Source: CAZMGV01 sp964565925 (GTDB taxonomy: Bacteria; JAGRBM01; JAHCIT01). Taken from it: DNA of 64,000 bases. The DNA lies in contig CAZMGV010000006.1 in NCBI GenBank assembly GCA_964565925.1, forward strand, positions 62,001 to 126,000, given 5' to 3'. Made by a program: the position numbers and the translations under genes. Shown piece by piece: positions 42,460 to 50,438 of the stretch (position 1 is its first letter; each line of letters opens with the position of its first letter). The notes beneath the pieces are model-generated. The model worked only from the letters and a program-made list of their open reading frames with translations. It searched no databases and had not been told where the DNA came from.

Positions 42460-42882
42460 ATGGAACTGCAAGGTAACCGGACAAGTGCTCCCGCAGGGTC
42501 AAGATCGACCGCCTTCGGAAAGCGGCGCGTGCTGATCGTCGAGGACATCAAGTTCAACCGTGAGCTGGTGGAGCAGATTCTCACCCGCGATTTTCATGTG
42601 GATCTCGCCTGGGACGGACTGATGGCGATCGAGATGACCGACGCCCTTCTGCCGGAACTGATCCTGATGGATATCTCCCTGCCCCGGATGGACGGCCTGG
42701 AAGCCACCCGCCGGATCCGCGCCAAGCACGGCAACCGGCTCAAGATCGTGGCGCTCTCGGCCCACGCCTATCCGCACGACATCCGGCTCGCGCGCGAAGC
42801 GGGCGTGGACGACTATCTGACGAAGCCGTTTCTGCCGAAAGACCTGCTCACGATGGTGAATCGTCACCTCGTGGCGGCCTGA
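42460..42882 (+). CDS. Single-domain response regulator
   Basis: The 140 residues form one receiver: acidic pair in RVLIVEDIKFNRELV, phosphoacceptor aspartate in LILMDISLPRMDG, and the conserved lysine in DDYLTKPFLPKDL. There is no output domain, as in phospho-relay intermediates. The basic, disordered N terminus (MELQGNRTSAPAGSRS) precedes it. It is the probable partner of the CBS histidine kinase. Confidence 0.9.
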   Translation: MELQGNRTSAPAGSRSTAFGKRRVLIVEDIKFNRELVEQILTRDFHVDLAWDGLMAIEMTDALLPELILMDISLPRMDGLEATRRIRAKHGNRLKIVALSAHAYPHDIRLAREAGVDDYLTKPFLPKDLLTMVNRHLVAA

Positions 42883-42913
42883 AGCCAGTTAAAAATCAGT
42901 CCGGGCGCGGCGC

Positions 42914-43435
42914 TCAGAACGGAACGTCGTCTTCGGGCGGAGGTCCGGCCTGGTCGTCCTCGTCCTGAGAATAGTCCTCGGCGGCCTTCTTGGGAGGCGG
43001 GGCTCCGCGGCGCTGGGGGGCGTTTCCGCCGCCGCCGCCGCCACCGCGCGTATAACTGCCGCGTTCCTCGCCTGCCTCGCGTCCGCCGCCGGCGTCACGC
43101 GAGCCCAGCAGCACGATGTCGCGGGCGACGATCTCCGTCTTGCGGCGCGGTTCGCCCGTCTGCTTGTCTTCCCATTTGCGGGTCTGGAGGCGGCCTTCCA
43201 CGTACACCTGGCGGCCTTTGGAGAGATACTGGTTGCAGATTTCAGCGAGCTTCGAATAGGCGACGATGTCGTGCCACTCGGTCTTTTCCTTCGACTGGCC
43301 GCTGTCGTCCTTGCCGTCGTACTCGTTGGTCGCGAGCGTGAAGTTGCAGACCGCCGTGCCGTTGCCGGTGAAGCGCTGTTCGGGGTCTTTTCCGAGCCGT
43401 CCGATGAGAATTACCTTGTTCAGTGAGCTGGCCAT
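42914..43435 (-). CDS. ssb: Single-stranded DNA-binding protein (SSB)
   Basis: SSB coats single-stranded DNA in replication, repair and recombination. The 173 residues comprise the OB fold (MASSLNKVILIGRLGKDPEQRFTGNGTAVCNFTLAT, GRQVYVEGRLQTRKWEDKQTGEPRRKTEIVARDIVLL), a Gly-rich linker and the conserved acidic tail ending DDVPF, which recruits partner proteins. ATG 43435 is preceded by GAAGGA; upstream frame to 43579 is not family sequence. It is convergent with the receiver gene. Confidence 0.94.
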   Translation of the reverse strand: MASSLNKVILIGRLGKDPEQRFTGNGTAVCNFTLATNEYDGKDDSGQSKEKTEWHDIVAYSKLAEICNQYLSKGRQVYVEGRLQTRKWEDKQTGEPRRKTEIVARDIVLLGSRDAGGGREAGEERGSYTRGGGGGGGNAPQRRGAPPPKKAAEDYSQDEDDQAGPPPEDDVPF

Positions 43436-43634
43436 ACAGGCGGTCCTTCTGAGCGGGCCGGGCTTGTGTTCGGTGCGCCCGGCCGCTCTCCCCACATCAT
43501 GTACCACAGGTGTGTCAGGTAGTGACACAGTTATAAAAGGGGTCGGGAGACCGTACCGGCTGTCTATAAGACCTGTCAACTGAACTGTTCGCCGAAGTTG
43601 TGGAGAACTCCGGATAGTTCCGGAGACGGACCGG

Positions 43635-44312
43635 TCAGGCCCGGCGGCCGCCGTTTTCGCTGCCGGATAGCAGCCAGCCAGCCGTCACGACAGCCAGAAA
43701 TGCCCCGGCGCACTGGGCGGCGATAAACAGGGGCGCGTCGGCGGGCCGGATACCCGCGAAACTGTCGGACAGGGTCCGGGCGATGGTGACCGCGGGGTTG
43801 GCGAACGACGTCGATGCCGTAAACCAGTAGGCTGCCGTGATATACAGGCCGACCGCGTAAGGGACCGCCTTCGGTTCGTGCCGGCCGGCGGCCCGGATGG
43901 TCAGCAACAGACCGAACGCCGCGACCGCTTCGCTCAAGACGAGCGGCGCACCCGACCGGATTTTCGTGGACAGATAGACGGCCGGTTTAGCGAACATCAG
44001 GTTCGCCAGCACCGTCCCGGCGCATCCGCCGGCGATCTGGACTGTAGAATACGAGACGGCCTCGGCGGCGGTGAGCCTGCGGGCGAGCGCTTCCGCCGCC
44101 GATACCACCGGATTGAAATGGGCGCCGGAGAGTCCGCCGAACGCCAGTATCAGAACCACGAGTATGGCCCCGGTCGGAATCGTGTTGCACAGAAGAGCGA
44201 TCGCCTGGTTACCACCCGCGAGCTGTTCGGCCATAATTCCGGAGCCGACGACCGTGGCGACCAGCAGCCCGGTTCCCAGCGCTTCCGCCGCCAGCCGTCG
44301 GCTCAGGGTCAT
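43635..44312 (-). CDS. MIP/aquaporin family channel, AqpS-like
   Basis: The 225 residues show six membrane segments and two NPA-type motifs: AHFNPVVS (an NPV variant) and SFANPAVTIAR. It lies 5 bases downstream of the arsC-like gene, the arrangement of AqpS/ArsC in which arsenate is reduced to arsenite inside the cell and arsenite leaves by the channel. The NPV substitution in the first box is known in some members. Water or glycerol transport cannot be excluded. Confidence 0.82.
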   Translation of the reverse strand: MTLSRRLAAEALGTGLLVATVVGSGIMAEQLAGGNQAIALLCNTIPTGAILVVLILAFGGLSGAHFNPVVSAAEALARRLTAAEAVSYSTVQIAGGCAGTVLANLMFAKPAVYLSTKIRSGAPLVLSEAVAAFGLLLTIRAAGRHEPKAVPYAVGLYITAAYWFTASTSFANPAVTIARTLSDSFAGIRPADAPLFIAAQCAGAFLAVVTAGWLLSGSENGGRRA

Positions 44313-44317
44313 GGCTT

Positions 44318-44764
44318 TCAGAACTCCGTCTTCAGCCAGGCGGTGATCTTCGCGTCGATCTGGTCCCGGATCCTGCGGAACGAGGCGAGTTTCTCTTCGT
44401 CGGTTCCTGCTACGGCCGCGGGATCGTCGAACGGCCAGGAGAGACGCCTGCCCTGCCGGAGCGGAACGACGGGGCAGTTCCGGTCGGCGTCCGAGCAGAC
44501 GGCGATCAGATAGTTCACCGGCGTTTTCGCCAGCACGTCGTCCACATGTTTGGATACAAGTCCGTCGGTGCCGACGCCGATTTCCTGAAGCGCCCGGATC
44601 GTGAACGGGTTCACGCCCTTGGGGTCAGTGCCGGCGCTGAACACCCGGAACCGGTCCGGCGCGCGGTGGCGCAGCAGCGCCTCACCGAGCTGGCTTCTTG
44701 CGGAGTTGCCGGTGCACAGAAACAGGACCGCCGGTTTTACGGCTGGCTTTGAAGTCTCAGTCAT
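44318..44764 (-). CDS. arsC: Arsenate reductase, low-molecular-weight phosphatase type (ArsC)
   Basis: The 148 residues carry the C-x5-R loop in LFLCTGNSARSQLGEALL (nucleophile Cys near residue 17) and VCSDADRNCPVVP, with the general-acid aspartate segment WPFDDPAAV. It reduces arsenate with thioredoxin- or glutaredoxin-type partners. An aquaporin-like gene follows by 5 bases, forming an arsenic module. No arsR, arsB or acr3 gene is visible. Confidence 0.9.
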   Translation of the reverse strand: MTETSKPAVKPAVLFLCTGNSARSQLGEALLRHRAPDRFRVFSAGTDPKGVNPFTIRALQEIGVGTDGLVSKHVDDVLAKTPVNYLIAVCSDADRNCPVVPLRQGRRLSWPFDDPAAVAGTDEEKLASFRRIRDQIDAKITAWLKTEF

Positions 44765-44837
44765 CCGGAAACAGTTAGCCCGGCCAGCGGCTGCTACGGC
44801 AACCGCTGAAGCCGGACGTTACCGAATCGTCACAAAG

Positions 44838-46298
44838 TCAGTTGGACGATTCGAAACTGACGACCTTTGCCTTGCCGGCCGCCACGGTGACCTGACCGAG
44901 CGAAATCGCCCGGCCGACCGTGAGCTGCGCCGTGAGATTGTAGGTCCCTGGCGCCAGCCGCAGACGGGCCAGCCGGATTTCGTCCGGCAGGAATGCCCAG
45001 TGCCGCGTGTCGGCGTTCTCGGAAGCGACGGCGAGCGCGGTCATGGCGAGCCCCACGCCCATGGAAAGCAGGTCGTTGCCACCTTTGCCCTTGAGCGCCT
45101 CTTCGGTCGCCTTGGTGGCTGCATATTTGGCGAGCGCGCGGGCAACCGCTTTGGCTTTGATACGGCCGATCCGGTCCTCAAGGCATTTTTTGGCGATCCC
45201 GCCCACCGGCTGGACCAGTTCGGTCGAGGCCGAGACAATCGACCGGGGAAGTTCCGGTGTCGCTGCAGATGGAGAAACCGGGGCCGACGCCAGCGTCACG
45301 GCCGCTGCGGGGGTCGACGCGGAAGACGGAGTGTTTTCAGCCGGGGCAGCACCCGCCGGAGGTGTGGCCTCCACCCGGGTGGCCCGCACGACTGATCCCC
45401 GGTTGGCATACTGCCGGTCGACGTATTCGGGATAGGCGACCTTGATCACTTTTCCATCCGGTGTCGGCACGATCCAGTGCTTTTCGACCTTTTTGGGAAC
45501 CAGGCCGTTCATCTGGACGACGACGACCTCGCCGTAATCGGCCGGACTGAAATCCACCGGCACCTCGTCGGCGCCCGGCGGCGGCTGGTCACCGGAAATC
45601 TTTGCGGCTTCGGCCGAAGCCACCTTGAGTTCCTGCGGGACCGACGTGCCGTAATTCTTGAGATAGTCCTTCGAGTAGATCTCGAACGCCTTGCGAAACG
45701 CGACGTTGGCGTCCTGCAGATCGGTGCTCGTTCCGGACGACATGTACAGAATGCCCGAGATGAACCGTCCGAAAGCGTCTTCCGTGTAGACGTTCTTGCT
45801 CTCTTCGTATTTGGTATTGTAGACGGCGAGCTTTTCATCCACCTTGCGCGCTTCCACGAGTGCGGCTTCGGTATCGCCCTTCTCGGCATAGATCAGCGCC
45901 TTGAGGATATTCACCATCACGCGCTCGAAATCCTCGCCGCTGTATTCCGACATGGTGTCGTTCACGATCCCGGTGGAGATCGAGCGGGTCACCGACGTCG
46001 TGTAAAGCTCTTCGCCCATCCGGTCGGCATCTTCGAGAACCTTCAGCGCTTCATCGAACTTCTTGTCGTAATAAAGCAGGACGCCGCGCTCATATTCGGC
46101 CAGCAGCTGCTCGGATTTGCCGTATTTGGTCTTGTGCTCCTCGAATATCTTGAGGGCGTCGTCATAGTTGCCCTGGGCCCGCTGCTGGTTGACGGCGGTG
46201 TGGAACGCCACGTCCGGTGCGCAGGCCGAAGCGGCGAACGCCACCAGCAGGCCCAGACCGAGCCGCAATTTTCGCGCAAAACTACCCCTTGAAATCAT
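44838..46298 (-). CDS. TPR-type lipoprotein, COG3014-like
   Basis: The 486 residues start with a signal and lipobox (LLVAFAASAC). The first 250 residues contain TPR-like helices (GNYDDALKIFEEHKTKYGKSEQLLAEYERGVLLYYDKKFDEALKVLEDADRM); a Pro/Ala/Ser linker follows, and the last 130 residues include an AKAVARALAKYAATKATEEALKG helix and a beta-rich end (LAPGTYNLTAQLTVGRA). It lies downstream of lpoB on the same strand, an arrangement seen elsewhere, suggesting an envelope role. Function is not established. Confidence 0.78.
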   Translation of the reverse strand: MISRGSFARKLRLGLGLLVAFAASACAPDVAFHTAVNQQRAQGNYDDALKIFEEHKTKYGKSEQLLAEYERGVLLYYDKKFDEALKVLEDADRMGEELYTTSVTRSISTGIVNDTMSEYSGEDFERVMVNILKALIYAEKGDTEAALVEARKVDEKLAVYNTKYEESKNVYTEDAFGRFISGILYMSSGTSTDLQDANVAFRKAFEIYSKDYLKNYGTSVPQELKVASAEAAKISGDQPPPGADEVPVDFSPADYGEVVVVQMNGLVPKKVEKHWIVPTPDGKVIKVAYPEYVDRQYANRGSVVRATRVEATPPAGAAPAENTPSSASTPAAAVTLASAPVSPSAATPELPRSIVSASTELVQPVGGIAKKCLEDRIGRIKAKAVARALAKYAATKATEEALKGKGGNDLLSMGVGLAMTALAVASENADTRHWAFLPDEIRLARLRLAPGTYNLTAQLTVGRAISLGQVTVAAGKAKVVSFESSN

Positions 46299-46360
46299 AG
46301 CCCCTCCGGAAAGTGCCCGGCCCGCGTTTTAACGGCGGACCTGCGGCGGTTTCGAACCCC

Positions 46361-46963
46361 TTAGAACTTCGTGCTTGACCGTTCGATGTATTTCTTGATC
46401 TTCTTGCCGCCGATCCAGGCCTTCTGGTTCGTCGACAGATTGATGAGTTCCAGATTGATCTGGTAGAGAACGACCTTCTCGCCTTCGACCGCGTCGGTGG
46501 TCGTGCTGATGTCGCCCTGCAGCATATAGTCGGCGCCCTTTTCGTTGTGCTCCTGGACGTTCTGCTGCGTGAAGCCCATCTGCTGGTCGGTGCGCTCGCC
46601 GCGAAGCTCCTTGCGCTCGTCGCTGGAGGCGACGACATCCACCTTGCCGGAGTTCACCCAGGCCTGTTCGAGATCTTTCGTGAACGTCTGGGTGTTGATG
46701 TGTTCGCTCGAGCGGTTGCGAACCGTGCCGACAATGACGGTCGGCACCTGGCCCGGCTTCTTGGGCTGGAACCGTTCGAGCCAGGGAGCCGCCATCACGT
46801 CCTTGATCATCTGTTCGGAGACAAGCCGGGAATCGGTGTCGTTCCAGCGGCCGGAGAGGTCTATCTGTGTATTGGTGTCGACCCGGTTCACCTTTGTCGC
46901 GCAGGCGGCGGCCGATGACAGAACCAGAGCCAGAGTGATCGCTTTCAGAACGGTGGAACGCAT
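46361..46963 (-). CDS. lpoB: Penicillin-binding protein activator LpoB-like lipoprotein
   Basis: LpoB is an outer-membrane lipoprotein that reaches through the periplasm and activates PBP1b. The 200 residues start at ATG 46963 with an ideal AGGAGGT 9 bases before; the lipobox is SAAAC. The body matches the family: DLSGRWNDTDSRLVSEQMI, TVIVGTVRNRSSEHINTQTF, MGFTQQNVQEHNEKGADYMLQGDI and NLELINLSTNQKAWIGGKKIKKYI. It precedes the TPR lipoprotein at 62 bases. An in-frame upstream start at 46993 lacks a ribosome-binding site. Confidence 0.86.
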   Translation of the reverse strand: MRSTVLKAITLALVLSSAAACATKVNRVDTNTQIDLSGRWNDTDSRLVSEQMIKDVMAAPWLERFQPKKPGQVPTVIVGTVRNRSSEHINTQTFTKDLEQAWVNSGKVDVVASSDERKELRGERTDQQMGFTQQNVQEHNEKGADYMLQGDISTTTDAVEGEKVVLYQINLELINLSTNQKAWIGGKKIKKYIERSSTKF

Positions 46964-47108
46964 TTTCGAAAGACCTCCTGATGAATAGGCCATTCAAAGG
47001 CCCCGACGATGAAGAATGTCCGGAAACTGTAAGCCTTCAGAAGGCGGGTGTCCACCGGCGGGATGTCACGGTTTTGGCAAGTTTTGGCGTTTCGCTCTAC
47101 CAGCCGGG

Positions 47109-47609
47109 ATGTTCTATGAGAAGGCCGTGGCGAAGAAAGAAGACAAGAAGGACGGCGATTCGCTGATCGTCGAGAACCGCAAGGCGCGTTTCCGGTACCA
47201 GGTGCTGGAAACCCTTGAGGCCGGCATCGTGCTGGACGGCTGGGAAGTGAAAAGCATGCGGGAAGGGGGGGTGAACCTCTCGGACTCCTACGGCGTGCTG
47301 AACAACGACGAAGTGTTCCTGCTCAACATGCACATCTCCCCCTACGCGAAGGCGCGGCTCGTGCCGGGTATCGAAACCCGCAGCCGCAAGCTGCTGCTTC
47401 ACCGCAAGGAGATCAACGGGCTCACCGGCCAGATCCGCGAAAAAGGCCGCACGCTCGTTCCGCTCAAGCTGTACTGGAACAAGGACGGCCGCGCGAAGGT
47501 CCTGATCGGCATCTGCATCGGCAAGCAGGCGCACGACAAGCGCCAGGACATCAAGAAACGCGAAGACGACCGTTACCTGAAACGCGTCCAGAAACAGTTC
47601 CGCTCCTGA
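47109..47609 (+). CDS. smpB: SsrA-binding protein (SmpB)
   Basis: SmpB binds tmRNA and is needed to rescue stalled ribosomes. The 166 residues carry the family core ENRKARFRYQVLETLEAGIVLDGWEVKSMREGGVNLSDSYGV, NMHISPYAKA and KIYWNKDGRAKV-like KLYWNKDGRAKVLIGICIGKQAHDKRQDIKKREDDRYLKR. The start at ATG 47109 is the best family fit, although its ribosome-binding site is poor; GTG 47127 is an alternative. The frame stays open upstream to 47016. tmRNA (ssrA) was not found nearby. Confidence 0.92.
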   Translation: MFYEKAVAKKEDKKDGDSLIVENRKARFRYQVLETLEAGIVLDGWEVKSMREGGVNLSDSYGVLNNDEVFLLNMHISPYAKARLVPGIETRSRKLLLHRKEINGLTGQIREKGRTLVPLKLYWNKDGRAKVLIGICIGKQAHDKRQDIKKREDDRYLKRVQKQFRS

Positions 47610-47673
47610 TACCGTTCCTCTGAAAGCGGACATCGCCTGCCGGACAAAAACCCGGCAGAAAAACGGGCAAAAG

Positions 47674-47708
47674 AAACCCCCTCTCCGTCTGCACGGAAAG
47701 GGGGTTTT
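47674..47708. terminator. Bidirectional terminator between smpB and panD
   Basis: AAACCCCCTCTCCGT (47674-47688) pairs with ACGGAAAGGGGGTTTT (47693-47708) around CTGC, with one mismatch. A-rich and T-rich ends make it work in both directions for the convergent genes. Confidence 0.88.
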
Positions 47709-47731
47709 ATTAAGAGGCGAATCCGGCGCGG

Positions 47732-48121
47732 TCAGATCGCGCGCAGGTTCACCGATTCGAAATTCTGGAGCTTCTTCTGGCGGTTCTTGTCGTCGACGAA
47801 CACGCAGGCGGGCTCCCAGTTGCGGGCCTCTTCCTCCGTGGCGGCGGCGAAGTGGGCGATGATGATCCGGTCGCCGACGGCCACCTTGCGGGCGGCCGCG
47901 CCGTTGACACAGATGACGCCGGAGCCGCGGGGGCCTTCCAGCGCGTAGGTCGAGAACCGTTCGCCGTTGTCCACGTTCCAGATGTCGACGGCCTCGTACG
48001 GCAGCAGGTTCGCTCCGTCCATCAGGTCCCTGTCTATGGTCACGCTGCCTTCATAGTGCAGGTCCGCCTGGGTCACCGTGCAGCGGTGGATCTTGCCTCT
48101 GAGCATCGTACGGGTTGCCAT
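47732..48121 (-). CDS. panD: Aspartate 1-decarboxylase (PanD)
   Basis: PanD makes beta-alanine from aspartate for pantothenate synthesis. It is a pyruvoyl enzyme that self-cleaves at Gly-Ser; the pair is in LHYEGSVTIDRDL (residues 24-26). The 129 residues fit the family, with MLRGKIHRCTVTQADL at the N terminus. It is the last gene of the panB-panC-panD unit, 18 bases after panC. Confidence 0.95.
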   Translation of the reverse strand: MATRTMLRGKIHRCTVTQADLHYEGSVTIDRDLMDGANLLPYEAVDIWNVDNGERFSTYALEGPRGSGVICVNGAAARKVAVGDRIIIAHFAAATEEEARNWEPACVFVDDKNRQKKLQNFESVNLRAI

Positions 48122-48139
48122 GTCGTATCTTCCTTCTGT

Positions 48140-49045
48140 TTACCGGGTCCCCGCCGCCGCGGCGATCGGAGCCCTTGTTTTGCTCTCACGTTGCACACGT
48201 TCTCCCGGGAGAACCGTGTTGTCGATGAGCCTTGTGCCGCCGAACCGGACCGCGAGCGCCAGCACGGCGGGGCGCTCCAGCGTCTGGACGGTCTCGAGCG
48301 ACGCGGCATCGCGAAGTTCCGCGTAGTCGACCTGTCCTTCCGGTTCGGTTTTCAATACTTCGTTCACGGCCTTGAGGACCGTGGCGGCGTCTTTTTCGCC
48401 CCGGGCCGCCAGTTCGGCCGCCCGGTCGAGCGCGCGCTTGAGCACCAGCGCGCGCCGGCGGTGATCGGGCGAGAGGTTCACGTTCCGTGAGCTCATGGCG
48501 AGCCCGTCCGCCTCACGGATCAGCGCGCCGCCGATAATCTCCACGTCCATGTCGAGGTCCTTCACCATCCGGCGGATCAGCGCCAGCTGCTGAAAGTCCT
48601 TTTCGCCGAACACGGCCGTGTCCGCATGGACGATATTGAACAGCTTGGCGACGACCGTCGCGACGCCCCGGAAGTGGCCGGGCCGGGACGCGCCGCACAG
48701 CGGCTTCGTCACCTCGGTCACGTCAATCCAGGTCTGGAACTCCGGTCCGTAGATCTCTTTGGGCACGGGCGTGAACACGAGATCGACGTTTTCACGCCGG
48801 GCGATGGCAAGGTCGCCGTCCAGGTTGCGCGGGTAGCGGTCCAGGTCTTCCTTCGGGCCGAACTGCGCCGGGTTCACGAAGATCGAGAGCACCAGCACGT
48901 CGCCCTTCTGGCGGGCGATCTTCAGCAGCGACGCGTGACCTTCGTGCAGGAAGCCCATCGTTGGCACGAACGCGATGGTCTTTCCCTGACGTTTCAGGTC
49001 GCGCGTCACGGCGCGCATCTCGGCGGTGGTGCTGATCACTTTCAT
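48140..49045 (-). CDS. panC: Pantothenate synthetase (PanC)
   Basis: PanC joins pantoate and beta-alanine with ATP. The 301 residues contain the nucleotide motif FVPTMGFLHEGHASLLKIAR, VFVNPAQFGPKEDLDRYPR-like IFVNPAQFGPKEDLDRYPRN, and the KMSKS-type segment GLAMSSRNVNLSPDHR. It overlaps the panB stop (ATGA). The 3' end is basic and extends a little past the core. Confidence 0.95.
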   Translation of the reverse strand: MKVISTTAEMRAVTRDLKRQGKTIAFVPTMGFLHEGHASLLKIARQKGDVLVLSIFVNPAQFGPKEDLDRYPRNLDGDLAIARRENVDLVFTPVPKEIYGPEFQTWIDVTEVTKPLCGASRPGHFRGVATVVAKLFNIVHADTAVFGEKDFQQLALIRRMVKDLDMDVEIIGGALIREADGLAMSSRNVNLSPDHRRRALVLKRALDRAAELAARGEKDAATVLKAVNEVLKTEPEGQVDYAELRDAASLETVQTLERPAVLALAVRFGGTRLIDNTVLPGERVQRESKTRAPIAAAAGTR

Positions 49046-49848
49046 GAGTAGCTGTGCTCCGCCGACGGGAAGGCGCCCGAGCGCACTTCGTCGATATAGC
49101 TCGTCACCGCGCCGTTGATCGTGTCCGCGAGCTTCGCGTATTTCTTGGCGAACTTCGGGCTGAACGAGTTGTCCATGCCGAGCAGATCGTAAATGACCAG
49201 CACCTGTCCGTCGCAGTCCGCGCCGGCGCCGATGCCGACGGTCGGGATATGCAGCGATTCGGTGATCTCGGTGGCGAGCGAGGCCGGAATGCCTTCCAGC
49301 AGGATGCCCCAGGCGCCGGCGTCCTCGTGGGCGAGCGCCGCCTCTTTCAGGATTTTGGCTGCTTCGCTGCCGCGTCCCTGCACCTTGAATCCGCCGAAAG
49401 CGTGAATCGATTGCGGCGTCAGCCCGATGTGCGCCATAACCGGAATGCCGACTTCGGTCATGCGGCGCGTGGTGGCCACCATCGGGAGGCCGCCCTCGAG
49501 CTTCACGCTCTCGGCGCCGCCTTCCTTCATCAGCCGCGCCGCGCTGCGGATCGCCTGCTCGGGCGACTCCTGGTACGAACCGAACGGAAGGTCCACCAGC
49601 AGGTGCGCCTTGGAAATTCCGCGGCGCACGATCCGGCCGTGGTAGATCATTTCGTCGAGCGTGACGGGGAGCGTGTCGGAGTTGCCCTGGATGACCATTG
49701 AGAGCGAGTCGCCCACGAGCACGACGTCGACACCGGCCTGGTCCAGAATCCGCGTGAACGTGGCGTCGTAGGCCGTGACCATGACGATTTTCTCGCCACG
49801 GGCCTTCATCGCCTGCAGTTCAGGGACGGTTTTCTTCCGGACAGCCAC
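49042..49848 (-). CDS. panB: 3-methyl-2-oxobutanoate hydroxymethyltransferase (PanB)
   Basis: PanB makes ketopantoate from alpha-ketoisovalerate and methylene-THF. The 268 residues include MVTAYDATFTRILDQAGVDVVLVGDSL, LPVTLDEMIYHGRIVRRG, ESVKLEGGLPM, MAHIGLTPQSIHAFGGFKVQGR and TVGIGAGADCDGQVLVIYDLLG. Start GTG 49848 has GGGAGGT at about 7 bases, a better fit than the GTG at 49854, which would add two residues. A long structured leader precedes it. Confidence 0.95.
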   Translation of the reverse strand: MAVRKKTVPELQAMKARGEKIVMVTAYDATFTRILDQAGVDVVLVGDSLSMVIQGNSDTLPVTLDEMIYHGRIVRRGISKAHLLVDLPFGSYQESPEQAIRSAARLMKEGGAESVKLEGGLPMVATTRRMTEVGIPVMAHIGLTPQSIHAFGGFKVQGRGSEAAKILKEAALAHEDAGAWGILLEGIPASLATEITESLHIPTVGIGAGADCDGQVLVIYDLLGMDNSFSPKFAKKYAKLADTINGAVTSYIDEVRSGAFPSAEHSYS

Positions 49849-49889
49849 GGGCACCTCCCGGTGCGCTTCGGTGTCTGGGCGGAAGGCAT

Positions 49890-49950
49890 AAAAAAACCTT
49901 CCACCGAGTCGTCGCCTAGGGGGTTCACCCCGGGACTACTGGACGGAAGG
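49890..49950 (-). terminator. Hairpin with T7 just upstream of panB (attenuator-like)
   Basis: On the minus strand CCTTCC (49950-49945) pairs with GGAAGG (49902-49897), AGTC/GACT and GGGG/CCCC pairs lie nested inside (TGAA tetraloop), and seven T follow (49896-49890). It sits 42 bases before the panB start, so it would stop or attenuate transcription of the pan genes unless an alternative fold forms. Confidence 0.65.
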
Positions 49951-50250
49951 CCGTCTGCGCTTCGCGTATTCCGTTCGCCATCCAGTGCGCTTCCGGCATC
50001 GCCGGCATCGTCTGGTGGTTTCGGTTACGCCCGTTGCCGGCATTTTCCGTGGCTTACCGGACTATTTCCTCCTGGGTCCGTCTTTCACGGGCTCCAAGGG
50101 AACCTTTCCACCACATGCCGCGCGGGAGGCGCTTGAGCTGTTTCCGTCCCAGTCCCCTTTCGGGAATCCAGGCGGGGCTTGGAACTATTCCCAAGCCACG
50201 CCTGCATTATGGTGACGGAATCTTGCCCGGGCAAGAAAAAAGTGACATTT
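49951..50250 (-). ncRNA. Candidate structured leader RNA of the pan operon
   Basis: No coding frame is convincing in this stretch. On the minus strand it contains a stem from 50202 to 50171 (GGCGTGGCTTGG with CCAAGCCCCGCC around GAATAGTT), the CCCGAAAGGGG hairpin just after it, and GC-rich paired segments further on, ending in the T7 hairpin. Position upstream of panB matches where the RNA element called the pan motif occurs in deltaproteobacteria-like and other bacteria, but the consensus could not be checked. Confidence 0.4.
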
Positions 50251-50253
50251 CAA

Positions 50254-50278
50254 CGAACGCTCGTTCGGTTAACTATAT
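50254..50278 (-). promoter_or_regulatory. Putative promoter with TetR-type operator before the pan leader
   Basis: On the minus strand TATAGT (50278-50273) could be a -10 box; no convincing -35 lies at the right distance. Right behind it is CGAACG-CT-CGTTCG (50254-50267), a palindrome of the type bound by TetR-family repressors. The site could control the pan leader transcript. No TetR gene is in the window. Confidence 0.35.
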
Positions 50279-50438
50279 TGAATAACCTGTGGATATCCCT
50301 GGGGAAAAGCACTGACAAAAGGCGTCATAAAAAGTCGGGTTCAACGAAAATAATCCGCTGACATGGGAGATTTGGCTGCCTCGTCCACCGAACAGGATGC
50401 TGGTTTATCTATGACAATCAGCCGTCGTCCGTAGAGTT
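50279..50438. other. Spacer between the pan leader and the cNMP/ADC-like gene
   Basis: The 160 bases show no gene and no strong hairpin. It is the downstream end of the cNMP/ADC-like gene on the minus strand and upstream sequence of the pan leader. Confidence 0.5.

Noticed and set aside
49951..50100. RNase P RNA on the minus strand (GAGGAAATAGTCC, CACGGAAAATGCC)
   Set aside because: The conserved GAGGAAAGUCC is broken and the matching 3' core (ACAGAACCCGG-type) is missing.
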